A stretch of DNA of 33,335 nt. It comes from Neisseriaceae bacterium TC5R-5 (GTDB lineage Bacteria > Pseudomonadota > Gammaproteobacteria > Burkholderiales > Chromobacteriaceae). The notes under the pieces are model-generated. The model worked only from the letters and a program-made list of their open reading frames with translations. It had not been told where the DNA came from and ran no database searches. A program made the position numbers and the translations under genes. This document shows positions 1 through 6,972 of this stretch, in pieces; position 1 is the stretch's first letter; each line of letters starts with the position of its first letter. The stretch is taken from NCBI GenBank assembly GCA_020830965.2, contig JACCFC020000030.1, forward strand, positions 1 to 33,335, in the 5' to 3' direction.

Positions 1-141
1 CCCCAACGCTGGGTCGTGGAGCGCAGCGTTGGTTGGCTGGAGAAATGCAGACGTTTGTGGAAGAACTGCGAGCGTAAGCTCAACTCAAGTTTGCAACTCG
101 TTCATCTGGCATTTCTCGTCCTGCTGCTTCGAAGATCGTGA
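1..141 (+). CDS. IS5-family transposase, C-terminal fragment (cut by window edge)
   Basis: Frame 1 is open from the first base to a TGA at 139-141 and gives 46 residues. They contain [18 protein letters not shown] followed by [10 protein letters not shown]. This is the conserved C-terminal block of DDE transposases of the IS5 family, where the E of the catalytic triad lies in the W-x-V-E-R-S/T motif. The start and the two catalytic aspartates lie off the left edge. The stop codon sits inside the terminal inverted repeat of the element (see the mobile element entry). The transposase runs rightward, opposite to the polysaccharide genes it interrupts. Family assignment is secure; the subgroup (IS427-like) is a guess from the TNA-type target duplication. 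Confidence 0.85.
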   Translation, partial: PQRWVVERSVGWLEKCRRLWKNCERKLNSSLQLVHLAFLVLLLRRS

Positions 142-149
142 ACAGGCTC
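1..149 (+). mobile_element. Right end of an IS5-family insertion sequence
   Basis: The element ends with GAACAGGCTC at 140-149, next to TAA at 150-152. That fits the 3-bp TNA target duplication of several IS5 subgroups. The left terminal repeat and its matching TAA lie outside the window, so the boundary is inferred from the transposase stop, the GGCTC terminus and the abrupt end of the WbsX reading frame at this point. The insertion truncates the glycosyltransferase pseudogene to its right. Confidence 0.7.
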
Positions 150-454
150 TAAGAAAGTTGTTAATTGGTTCTTCCAGTATTTGACGCCCGCTAAACCAAT
201 AATAGTAAAAACAAAACGCACCAATTCCATAGAGCTTAGCCATTGCCGCCTGCTCTCGCATGACTTCAACATTCGATAAATCATAAAAGCCCAACTCTCT
301 AGGTAAGTGAGGTTGGTAATGACCATCAAAATTTGGTTTAGTTTTGACGACGTTAGTCCATTCAGTGAAGCCAGGCCCCCACCATTCGGAGTTTTCAGCA
401 ATCCTATGGTATTGGGGGGAGATAGAAGGCAATTACTTTGGATTCATCTTGCAA
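150..454 (-). pseudogene. WbsX-type glycosyltransferase, N-terminal remnant (frameshifted and IS-interrupted)
   Basis: The leftward reading gives VIAFYLP in one frame. After a run of six C (plus-strand G6 at 414-419) it continues in a neighbouring frame as [19 protein letters not shown], then [19 protein letters not shown]. Joined, this is the hallmark N-terminus of the WbsX / Glyco_tran_WbsX family of O-antigen glycosyltransferases. One C too many separates the two halves. No ATG in frame with VIAFYLP follows the upstream stop; a TTG at 452-454 is the only nearby candidate start. The frame is cut at 149/150 by the IS5-family element, leaving roughly 95 of the several hundred residues usual for the family. 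It lies downstream of the sulfotransferase gene in the same direction and was probably the next gene of the O-antigen operon. Confidence 0.8.
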
Positions 455-589
455 AAAAGTATTCTTTGAATACGGTAGTGTGTAAACCTGATAGCACTTC
501 AAATGCAGCGTCTTTTGGTATCATGTTTATCTATTTTTCCAAAGGAAGTAATGTTAAGTCGTTTTTAGTTAGCTTTTTTCTATTGTATT

Positions 590-1753
590 TCAGCGGCTGA
601 GCAGAAATTTTTTGAAAAATAGCATTAGGTGACCGATAAGCCGAACTGGTTTTGTTAGCTTCCAACTGCGTGAATTAATAAATGCTTGAATTTGTTCTTG
701 TAAATTAGCGATTTGATTATTATATTCACTTATCGTCTGATTTAAATTAGCGACCTGGTTATCACACTCATTTATCGTCTGATTCAAATTGGCGATCTGG
801 TTATCACGCTCGCTTATCGTTTGATTTAAATTGGCGATTTGGTTATTGCGTTCTGTTACAGAGTCAATAACTATCGATTTTTCCAATAAAAGCCCATCAA
901 CCAATAATAAAGAAGGCTTGAGGCGTTCAAACTCGGCTAACCATTGGGAAACTAGACTCTGTAGATCATCACCCTCAAACAGTGTTTGTTCAGAGGCGGC
1001 CAAGAGCAGTATGCTGTAGATCTCTCGGACAAGAGCAGGGCAAGAGTTGTCCAAAGATAAATCCTCGAGAGGATATTTTGTATGCCGTAGATCCTGATCA
1101 AGAAACTCATTTTTGTAATTTTCAAGCTCTAGAGCGTTAATTTTAAGGCCGAAAGCCTTGCTGATACGTGTTAATTCCTTATCAGGAGACTGCATTAGAC
1201 GATCATAGTCCACGAGCAGCCGTAACTTGCCCACGCTGCTGTTTAAACTTTCCAAAGTGTGGCCCAGCCAGAGCAGATAACTATGTTCAGGTGAAAAATT
1301 ATCACGCTTTGCTAAGGATTTGGCCACGCTGAGGGGGTTACGAATGGCTAGCAGATAGTTAACCTTGAATTGGCAGTGGCTAAAAACTTCCTTCCAAAAA
1401 GGCAATAGTTTTGCCACACGAGGGTCTTTAAAACCGAATATTTGTGTGCCGTTGATTTTCTCTTCAAGTAAGTTCACTGCGCGAAGAAAGTAACCCTTAT
1501 GGTGTAACTCTTCAACCTGCGCCGCTTCAATTGAGGCAAGGTGAAACCAGGCGCTACCGATAGCTTGAAGTATTTCAATATTTAGTGCATTAAGATCTAC
1601 ATCTTCCCAAAATCCTTTCGCGTTATTGCCCGGGGTGGGAGGCATTAGTTGCTCCCCAAGTGAAACCCCCAAAACCTGCAACCCCCGCGTGAGAGTACTG
1701 GTTCCACTACGGTGCATACCCAATACGACAATTAGTTGTTTTTCTTTATTCAT
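590..1753 (-). CDS. Sulfotransferase-family protein with C-terminal coiled-coil repeats
   Basis: This 387-residue protein starts MNKEKQLIVVLGMHRSGTS. The motif GMHRSGTS (residues 12-19) is the P-loop-like 5'-phosphosulfate binding loop of sulfotransferases, and YLLAIRNPLSVAKSL fits the 3'-phosphate binding segment. It would transfer sulfate from PAPS to a sugar, probably of the O-antigen. The C-terminal third has four 14-residue repeats of the form NQIANLNQTISERD, predicted as a coiled coil, and ends SRSWKLTKPVRLIG, a tail often seen on surface-polysaccharide transferases. I chose the ATG at 1751-1753, 13 bp after the wzt stop; an upstream extension to 1819 would overlap wzt and adds no family similarity. 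The substrate is unknown. Sulfotransferase fold: fairly sure. Role in O-antigen modification: inference from position. Confidence 0.75.
   Translation of the reverse strand: MNKEKQLIVVLGMHRSGTSTLTRGLQVLGVSLGEQLMPPTPGNNAKGFWEDVDLNALNIEILQAIGSAWFHLASIEAAQVEELHHKGYFLRAVNLLEEKINGTQIFGFKDPRVAKLLPFWKEVFSHCQFKVNYLLAIRNPLSVAKSLAKRDNFSPEHSYLLWLGHTLESLNSSVGKLRLLVDYDRLMQSPDKELTRISKAFGLKINALELENYKNEFLDQDLRHTKYPLEDLSLDNSCPALVREIYSILLLAASEQTLFEGDDLQSLVSQWLAEFERLKPSLLLVDGLLLEKSIVIDSVTERNNQIANLNQTISERDNQIANLNQTINECDNQVANLNQTISEYNNQIANLQEQIQAFINSRSWKLTKPVRLIGHLMLFFKKFLLSR
709..860 (-). repeat. 42-bp tandem repeats inside the sulfotransferase gene
   Basis: Three full 42-bp units (709-750, 751-792, 793-834) and a partial fourth begin with CGAYYTGGTTAT-like sequence and differ by a few substitutions. 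Each encodes a 14-residue coiled-coil unit, so gain or loss of a unit keeps the frame. Confidence 0.8.
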
Positions 1754-1766
1754 AAACTCTCGTGAC

Positions 1767-3152
1767 TCAATCTTGTGCTTGTAGTAGCGCAATGTCTGGG
1801 TAGCAACCGAAATCCACAATACCTGTTACCAAACCATCTGAATCGGGAAGTACCCTGAACATGGCAATATCAATCAAGCGATGCAGGTAGCCTTCACTTT
1901 CAGCCACATCGCCCATGACCCCGGCGTTGAGAAAATAGACCCCAGTGTGTAGAAGGCAGTTAAATCGAAACTCAACCTGATAGCGCGAGCCAGCTTCGAT
2001 ATAAGTCAAGCTGTCTAAGCGCGAGCGAGCGGAAGCACCGCCGCCAAGTTCTACACCTGAGATGGTTTTAATGAGCATGCCAAAGCGGACATTGCTGGCG
2101 CTCTTGGTAAAATGAACGGTATACGTATAACGATAAGTTTTACCTCGTAGCAGATTGTTCACACGTTCTCCGGCCAAGGTGAGGATGGAGGGTGAACTGA
2201 TATAAGCACCATGGGATTCATAGTCAATGCCACTGCTGGGCTTGAGGTGTGGGTCAAAGCTTTCTTGGGGTTTTAGTTCCTGGGTAAATGCGAGTTCGCT
2301 TTGGTGCGATGGCGCATCTAGGGCGGCAGTATGCACGGTGTTCTCGTCCATGAAGCAGATTTGTTCCCGTATAACACTATGTAGATCTGGCGGGGCATAA
2401 AGCAGTTTTTGGTAACGACCAACAATTTGTTTAGGTGTACCCACTGCTAGCTTTTCACCTGCATCCATCAATACTGCGCGATCACATAGCTCGACGATCT
2501 GGGCACCTGAGTGAGAAACAAATAAAATTGTTGCACCGTTGGCACGGATAGCCTCAATACGTGAGAAGCACTTGCGCTGGAATAACTCATCTCCTACAGA
2601 AAGCGCCTCATCAACGATCAGAATGTCAGGGTCCACATTGATGGCGACGGCAAAGGCCAAGCGCACCATCATTCCGCTGGAATAGGTTTTTACCGGTTGC
2701 TCGATGAAATCGCCGATTTCGGCGAAGGCCGCAATTTTGTCAAAGCGTTGATCAATTTCTTCATGGCTAAGGCCCAAGACGGCACCATTCATATAAACAT
2801 TTTCGCGTCCGGTAAACTCAGGGTTGAAACCCGAGCCAAGTTCCAGTAGCGCGGCGATGCGACCATTGGTGGTGATACTGCCGCTTGTTGGATTGAGCGT
2901 CCCGCAGATCATTTGCAGCAGTGTTGATTTGCCACTGCCGTTACGGCCAATAATGCCAACGGTTTCCCCTTTTTTAACTTGGAAGGAAACATCTTTTAGT
3001 GCCCAAAACTCACGAAAATATTGTTTGGGTGTTTGTCTAGCCATGCGCTGTAAGCGTGGCATGACAAACTGTTTGAGTCTATCGCGTGGTTGCTCGTAAA
3101 TCTGATAACACTTGCTGAGATTCTCGACACTGATGGCAATTTCAGAGGACAT
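1767..3152 (-). CDS. wzt: ABC transporter ATP-binding protein of O-antigen export (Wzt type)
   Basis: This 461-residue protein energises export of a finished, lipid-linked polysaccharide across the inner membrane together with Wzm. The nucleotide-binding domain has Walker A GRNGSGKST (69-77), the YSSGMMVRLAFA signature, Walker B ILIVDEALSVGDE and the switch histidine in FVSHS. After about residue 290 comes a C-terminal domain with SGIDYESHGAYISS and a long beta-rich stretch. This is the carbohydrate-binding domain of Wzt proteins that read a terminal modification of the chain before export. The start at 3150-3152 (MSSEIAISVENLSK) overlaps the end of wzm by 11 bp. A longer frame to 3218 exists but lies entirely inside wzm. 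Neighbours rmlC/rmlA and the sulfotransferase support an ABC-dependent O-antigen locus. Confidence 0.92.
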   Translation of the reverse strand: MSSEIAISVENLSKCYQIYEQPRDRLKQFVMPRLQRMARQTPKQYFREFWALKDVSFQVKKGETVGIIGRNGSGKSTLLQMICGTLNPTSGSITTNGRIAALLELGSGFNPEFTGRENVYMNGAVLGLSHEEIDQRFDKIAAFAEIGDFIEQPVKTYSSGMMVRLAFAVAINVDPDILIVDEALSVGDELFQRKCFSRIEAIRANGATILFVSHSGAQIVELCDRAVLMDAGEKLAVGTPKQIVGRYQKLLYAPPDLHSVIREQICFMDENTVHTAALDAPSHQSELAFTQELKPQESFDPHLKPSSGIDYESHGAYISSPSILTLAGERVNNLLRGKTYRYTYTVHFTKSASNVRFGMLIKTISGVELGGGASARSRLDSLTYIEAGSRYQVEFRFNCLLHTGVYFLNAGVMGDVAESEGYLHRLIDIAMFRVLPDSDGLVTGIVDFGCYPDIALLQAQD

Positions 3153-3960
3153 CGGCAAACCCCTTCCGTGTTTTCTGGAAGCAGGCAAACCCCAACCAAG
3201 CGATGAGGGCGCTAGCAAGCCAATAAATACTGAGTACTACCAAGTCAGGTGCCTTACCCCAGAACAGGACATCGCGGGTTTGCTCAATGATAGTGGTGAG
3301 TGGGTTGAGATACAGTATATGACGATAGCTTTCCGGCAGGGCTGTAGCCGGGTAAAAAATCGGACTCAGGAACATCAGTACCGTGGTGATGACGCCAATA
3401 AATTGAGAAACATCGCGTAGAAATACACCTAACGAAGCCAAGGTCCAACTCAAGCCCATAATGAAGAGTAAAAACGGCAGAATAATTAAGGGCAGGTAGA
3501 GCACGGTGAGATGGGGTACGCCAAAAAAGATAAGGTAGGCCAACAGCCAGACTCCTAAGCTGATTAGGCTATGAAACAAGGCTGAAATCAGGGTAACGCA
3601 GGGAAGAATCTCCAGCGGGAAAATCACTTTTTTAACGTAATTGGTATTAGATAGAATTAGAGTTGGCGCACGGTTGATGCATTCGGCGAACAGGTTGAAT
3701 ATGATTAAGCCGGCAAACAATACCAAGGCAAATTCGGTTTTGGAGCCACTACCAGTATTCCAACGCGCTTTGAATACCACGCTAAACACGAAGGTGTAAA
3801 CAGTTAGCATGAATAAGGGGTTGAAGAAAGACCAAAGAACGCCCATCACTGAACCACGATAACGGCCTAATACTTCACGTTTGGCTGAAGCTTGGATCAG
3901 TTCACGGTGACGCCAGAGGCTAGCTAACATTTCGCGAGGGCTGCTAGAAAACTGGCGCAT
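3142..3960 (-). CDS. wzm: ABC transporter permease of O-antigen export (Wzm type)
   Basis: This 272-residue integral membrane protein of the ABC-2 permease family forms the polysaccharide channel with Wzt. It begins MRQFSSSPREMLASLWRHRE and has the typical RREVLGRYRGS-like segment (AKREVLGRYRGSVMGVLWSF) before the first membrane span. About six hydrophobic spans follow, with the family's FLRDVSQFIGV and SPIFYP motifs. Its ATG (3958-3960) shares one base with the rmlC stop (TAATG), and its 3' end overlaps wzt by 11 bp, so translation is probably coupled. Length is normal for the family. Confidence 0.92.
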   Translation of the reverse strand: MRQFSSSPREMLASLWRHRELIQASAKREVLGRYRGSVMGVLWSFFNPLFMLTVYTFVFSVVFKARWNTGSGSKTEFALVLFAGLIIFNLFAECINRAPTLILSNTNYVKKVIFPLEILPCVTLISALFHSLISLGVWLLAYLIFFGVPHLTVLYLPLIILPFLLFIMGLSWTLASLGVFLRDVSQFIGVITTVLMFLSPIFYPATALPESYRHILYLNPLTTIIEQTRDVLFWGKAPDLVVLSIYWLASALIAWLGFACFQKTRKGFADVL

Positions 3961-4505
3961 TACGCAAAGACCTCAGCTTCTATTAATAATTTGCCTTGTG
4001 CGTCTTTGGCTGAGAGTGTTGGAAGTACAGATATAGGCCACTGAATGTTGAGCGTGCGGTCGTTCCAAGCAATGCAGCGTTCATGCTCAGGCGCGTAATA
4101 ATCTGTCGTTTTGTAAAGAAACTCTGCTGTTGCACTAAGCACCAAAAAACCGTGGGCAAAACCTTCTGGCACCCAGAGCTGGCGTTTGTTCTGTGCAGAT
4201 AAAATCTCACCGACCCATCGGCCAAAGGTATTTGAACTTTTGCGTAGATCAACGGCTACATCAAATACTTCACCTTGTACCACCCGCACTAATTTGCCTT
4301 GTGGCTGCTGTATTTGATAGTGCAGGCCACGTAGTACGCCCTTCACGCTGCGACTGTGGTTGTCCTGTACAAAATTTACCGCTTTGCCTATAGCGGCTTC
4401 AAATTGCCTCTGGTTAAAGCTTTCGAAAAAGAAGCCTCGCTCGTCGCCAAATGTTTTTGGCTCAATCAGCATGACTTCAGGGATAGCTAGAGGAGTGGTT
4501 TTCAT
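3960..4505 (-). CDS. rmlC: dTDP-4-dehydrorhamnose 3,5-epimerase
   Basis: The product is a 181-residue cupin enzyme that epimerises dTDP-4-keto-6-deoxyglucose at C3 and C5 on the way to dTDP-L-rhamnose. Recognisable motifs are FGDERGFFFESFNQ, NHSRSVKGVLRGLHYQ with the catalytic His at about 62, and EFLYKTTDYYAPEHE with the catalytic Tyr at about 131. Length matches the family. The start shares one base with the rmlA stop (TAATG at 4505), and the stop shares one base with the wzm start. It sits second in the rmlA-rmlC-wzm-wzt string. The partner genes rmlB and rmlD are not in the window. Confidence 0.96.
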   Translation of the reverse strand: MKTTPLAIPEVMLIEPKTFGDERGFFFESFNQRQFEAAIGKAVNFVQDNHSRSVKGVLRGLHYQIQQPQGKLVRVVQGEVFDVAVDLRKSSNTFGRWVGEILSAQNKRQLWVPEGFAHGFLVLSATAEFLYKTTDYYAPEHERCIAWNDRTLNIQWPISVLPTLSAKDAQGKLLIEAEVFA

Positions 4506-5386
4506 TAGAATGCTTTTTCTTTCAATACGCGCAGCAGATACTTTCCGTAGCCATTTTTAGTCAACGGTTGAGCGAGATTTTCAAGTTGAACAGCATCAAT
4601 CCACTGTTGCCGGTAGGCAATTTCTTCGGGGCAGGCAACTTTCAGTCCCTGCCGGTTTTCCAAGGTGGCAATGAACTGGCTGGCATCGAGTAGGGACTCG
4701 TGTGTGCCGGTGTCTAACCAGGCATAGCCTCGGCCCATAATTTCTACATTAAGCTTGCCTTGTTCCAGATAGCAACGGTTCAGGTCAGTGATTTCCAGTT
4801 CGCCACGTGGTGATGGTTGTAGTGTTTTGGCAAGCTCAACAACCGTATTGTCGTAGAAATAAAGCCCGGTGACGGCATAGTTTGACTTAGGTTGTGTTGG
4901 TTTTTCTTCTAGCGACAGTACCTTACCGTGAGTGTCGAACTCCGCTACGCCATAACGCTCCGGGTCATGGACGTGGTAGGCGAATACCGTAGCGCCTTCG
5001 GTTCGCTGCATGGCGCTGCCGAGCAGTTGATGGAAGTCATGGCCGTAGAAGATATTGTCGCCCAGTACCAGCGCGGACTGATCGCTACCGATAAAACTCT
5101 CGCCAATAATGAAGGCCTGCGCCAACCCATCTGGTGATGCTTGTACTGCATATTGCAGATTAAGACCCCATTGGCTGCCATCGCCTAGTAGTTGTTCAAA
5201 ACGCGGGGTGTCTTGTGGGGTGGAAATAATCAAAATATCGCGTACTCCCGCTAGCATTAAAGTGCTAAGTGGGTAGTAAATCATTGGCTTATCGAATACA
5301 GGTAATAGCTGTTTGCTAATAGCTAGTGTGGCCGGGTGTAAGCGTGTGCCAGAACCACCTGCAAGTATGATGCCTTTGCGTTTCAT
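4505..5386 (-). CDS. rmlA: Glucose-1-phosphate thymidylyltransferase
   Basis: This 293-residue enzyme makes dTDP-glucose from dTTP and glucose-1-phosphate, the first step of dTDP-rhamnose synthesis. The N-terminus [20 protein letters not shown] has the nucleotide-binding GGSGTRL loop, followed by [16 protein letters not shown] with the substrate lysine. [13 protein letters not shown] carries the metal-binding aspartate, and the ending [12 protein letters not shown] is usual for RmlA. It is the first gene of the tightly packed rmlA-rmlC-wzm-wzt unit. About 150 bp separate it from the glycosyltransferase upstream. No strong ribosome binding site is visible before its ATG. Confidence 0.96.
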   Translation of the reverse strand: MKRKGIILAGGSGTRLHPATLAISKQLLPVFDKPMIYYPLSTLMLAGVRDILIISTPQDTPRFEQLLGDGSQWGLNLQYAVQASPDGLAQAFIIGESFIGSDQSALVLGDNIFYGHDFHQLLGSAMQRTEGATVFAYHVHDPERYGVAEFDTHGKVLSLEEKPTQPKSNYAVTGLYFYDNTVVELAKTLQPSPRGELEITDLNRCYLEQGKLNVEIMGRGYAWLDTGTHESLLDASQFIATLENRQGLKVACPEEIAYRQQWIDAVQLENLAQPLTKNGYGKYLLRVLKEKAF

Positions 5387-5417
5387 GCGACGAATCCATA
5401 GTCGTAGTGTTTAGATA

Positions 5418-5536
5418 TTAGCTGTGACAAGTCCCGAAACTGGCACGTTTAATCCAGATCTGCTTACCGAGATAGCAATTATTGGGATGTCCCACTTCGT
5501 AAATATTGATGCCACCAGGGGCAATAGTGCTTCTTC
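5418..5536 (-). other. Intergenic stretch with an unassigned coding-like fragment
   Basis: Between the glycosyltransferase stop and rmlA, one leftward frame reads IAPGGINIYEVGHPNNCYLG and then KQIWIKRASFGTCHS before a stop at 5418-5420. It has no start codon of its own and runs back into the 3' end of the glycosyltransferase in another frame. The composition looks protein-like (Gly/Asn/Cys turns, no rare codons), so it may be the tail of a lost gene. I do not recognise it. It could equally be leader sequence of rmlA. Confidence 0.25.
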
Positions 5537-6577
5537 TTAAATTTTCTTGAACAGTGCCGCAGCAATCAAACCCAGGTTGCCCAATACGGTTTGTCTATAA
5601 ACACCGGACACTTTGAAACCAATTAAGCGCTGGACGAGGCCGAGATGGCGTGATTTGGCGAATTGCTCAAAGGCCTCTCGATTTTGTGGTGTCAAATTGT
5701 CCTGCAAAATACGTAGCGCAGCAATGTTGTCACTGTTCCAGCTTCTAAAATGGCCTTGGTGCAATTTGTAAAGGCGTTTGCAGCGCGCACCCCATGTCGA
5801 ATTCATGCCCACCAAATTATTATCATGCTGGCGGTAGCGTAGCGAAGGGTAGGGGTCATAGAAAACTTGCCCGTCACAGCCGGTGATGACGATATAGGCC
5901 CACCAGTCATGAGCGACTACAGAAATATTTTCTCCCGCTTTCTGTAACAGTTTACGCGCAGCGTTGTTGAATACCATCGTATTGCCACCCGCGATGCTTT
6001 GTATCAGCGCATTAGCAAAGCTGGGGGGCTTGGCAAAAAGTGGCGAATAACCGATGGGCTTGTTGTCAACGTCAACTAAGCGTGTGCGAGAGCAGTAAAG
6101 CGCAGGGATATCTTTGGGAACGGTTTGTAACCAATTTACCGCGCGCTCAAGCTTATCAGTCTCCCATATATCATCTTGATCCGAATAGGCATAGTAATCG
6201 GCTTCTATACTTGCCTTGCAAGTTAATGACAAAAAATTGGGAACATAACCCTTGCTAGGGCCAGAGTGCACTGACAAGCAGCCTGCTTTCCACTGACTTT
6301 GATAGGCAGCCAAAATAGCCGCTGTACCGTCCTGAGAGCCATCGTCTGACGCCCATACTTCCCAATTGGAATAAGTCTGTGCCGCAAATGAATCAAGCTG
6401 CTCGGCTAGATAGCTTTGACCATTATAGGTACACAGAAGGATGGCAACTTTAGCACTATTTTGTAAAGGCGTAGAAGGGAGGGTAGTGGCTGACAGATTC
6501 GCTTGAGAACCAGAATCAACACTCGCGAAGCAAGCTTGATCTGCACCAATTGAAGTCTTTTTGAGTTGACTTTCCAA
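5537..6577 (-). CDS. Family 2 glycosyltransferase (rhamnosyltransferase-like)
   Basis: This protein has up to 346 residues. After an uncertain, polar 45-residue N-terminus the GT-A domain begins VAILLCTYNGQSYLAEQLDS. It continues with WASDDGSQDGT (first nucleotide-sugar aspartates), YYAYSDQDDIWE (the metal-binding DxD region) and HDWWAYIV with the likely catalytic aspartate. The order matches GT2 enzymes of the alpha-1,3-rhamnosyltransferase type that act in O-antigen synthesis, in keeping with the dTDP-rhamnose genes next door. The start is not settled: the frame opens with TTG at 6575-6577 preceded by GAGGATAGG, and no in-frame ATG occurs before the catalytic domain. It is the first protein gene after the tRNA-Phe pair. 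Confidence 0.82.
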   Translation of the reverse strand: MESQLKKTSIGADQACFASVDSGSQANLSATTLPSTPLQNSAKVAILLCTYNGQSYLAEQLDSFAAQTYSNWEVWASDDGSQDGTAAILAAYQSQWKAGCLSVHSGPSKGYVPNFLSLTCKASIEADYYAYSDQDDIWETDKLERAVNWLQTVPKDIPALYCSRTRLVDVDNKPIGYSPLFAKPPSFANALIQSIAGGNTMVFNNAARKLLQKAGENISVVAHDWWAYIVITGCDGQVFYDPYPSLRYRQHDNNLVGMNSTWGARCKRLYKLHQGHFRSWNSDNIAALRILQDNLTPQNREAFEQFAKSRHLGLVQRLIGFKVSGVYRQTVLGNLGLIAAALFKKI

Positions 6578-6634
6578 CCTATCCTCACAATAGAAACAAG
6601 TGCAGCCGAAGTTATTTGCTTTTGATTAGAAATT

Positions 6635-6710
6635 TGGTGGCCGGTCGCGGAATCGAACCACGGACACGCGGATTTTCAATCCGCTGCTCTACCAACTGAG
6701 CTAACCGGCC
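6635..6710 (-). tRNA. tRNA-Phe (GAA), copy 1
   Basis: The gene is 76 nt including an encoded CCA. The acceptor stem is GGCCGGT/ACCGGCC with discriminator A. The anticodon arm is GCGGA-TTGAAAA-TCCGC, giving anticodon GAA, and the T loop is GTTCGATTC. It is identical to the second copy, which lies 24 bp away on the same strand and is transcribed first. Its 3' end faces the polysaccharide block. Confidence 0.97.
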
Positions 6711-6734
6711 ATGAGGGCAATATCTAGAAGGGCT

Positions 6735-6810
6735 TGGTGGCCGGTCGCGGAATCGAACCACGGACACGCGGATTTTCAATCCGCTGCTCTACCAACTGAG
6801 CTAACCGGCC
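6735..6810 (-). tRNA. tRNA-Phe (GAA), copy 2
   Basis: This is a 76-nt exact duplicate of the neighbouring tRNA, also with encoded CCA and anticodon GAA. It is the promoter-proximal copy of the tandem pair, which is probably processed from one transcript. Confidence 0.97.
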
Positions 6811-6846
6811 AAGCAAAGATACTGCTGTGCTGCATGGAAGCGCCGC

Positions 6847-6875
6847 ATTTAATCAGAACTCGACCAAGGCGTCAA
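6847..6875 (-). promoter_or_regulatory. Probable promoter of the tRNA-Phe pair
   Basis: On the minus strand, TTGACG (6870-6875) is followed after exactly 17 bp by TTAAAT (6847-6852). A GC-rich discriminator (GCGGCGC) follows, as is typical of growth-rate controlled stable-RNA promoters. It lies about 37 bp before the first mature tRNA base. Confidence 0.65.
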
Positions 6876-6908
6876 GCGCCTGATTGCGCTTTTGTTAAGA
6901 AAAGCATA

Positions 6909-6939
6909 AAAAACGCCGCGTGCATAAGCAGGCGGCGTG
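6909..6939 (-). terminator. Rho-independent terminator of the MCP gene
   Basis: On the minus strand the stem ACGCCGC / GCGGCGT (6933-6939 and 6914-6920) closes a 12-nt loop and is followed by a run of six T. It lies about 30 bp after the MCP stop codon. Confidence 0.8.
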
Positions 6940-6972
6940 TCAAGGTATTCACCGACAACACTCAATAAACGC

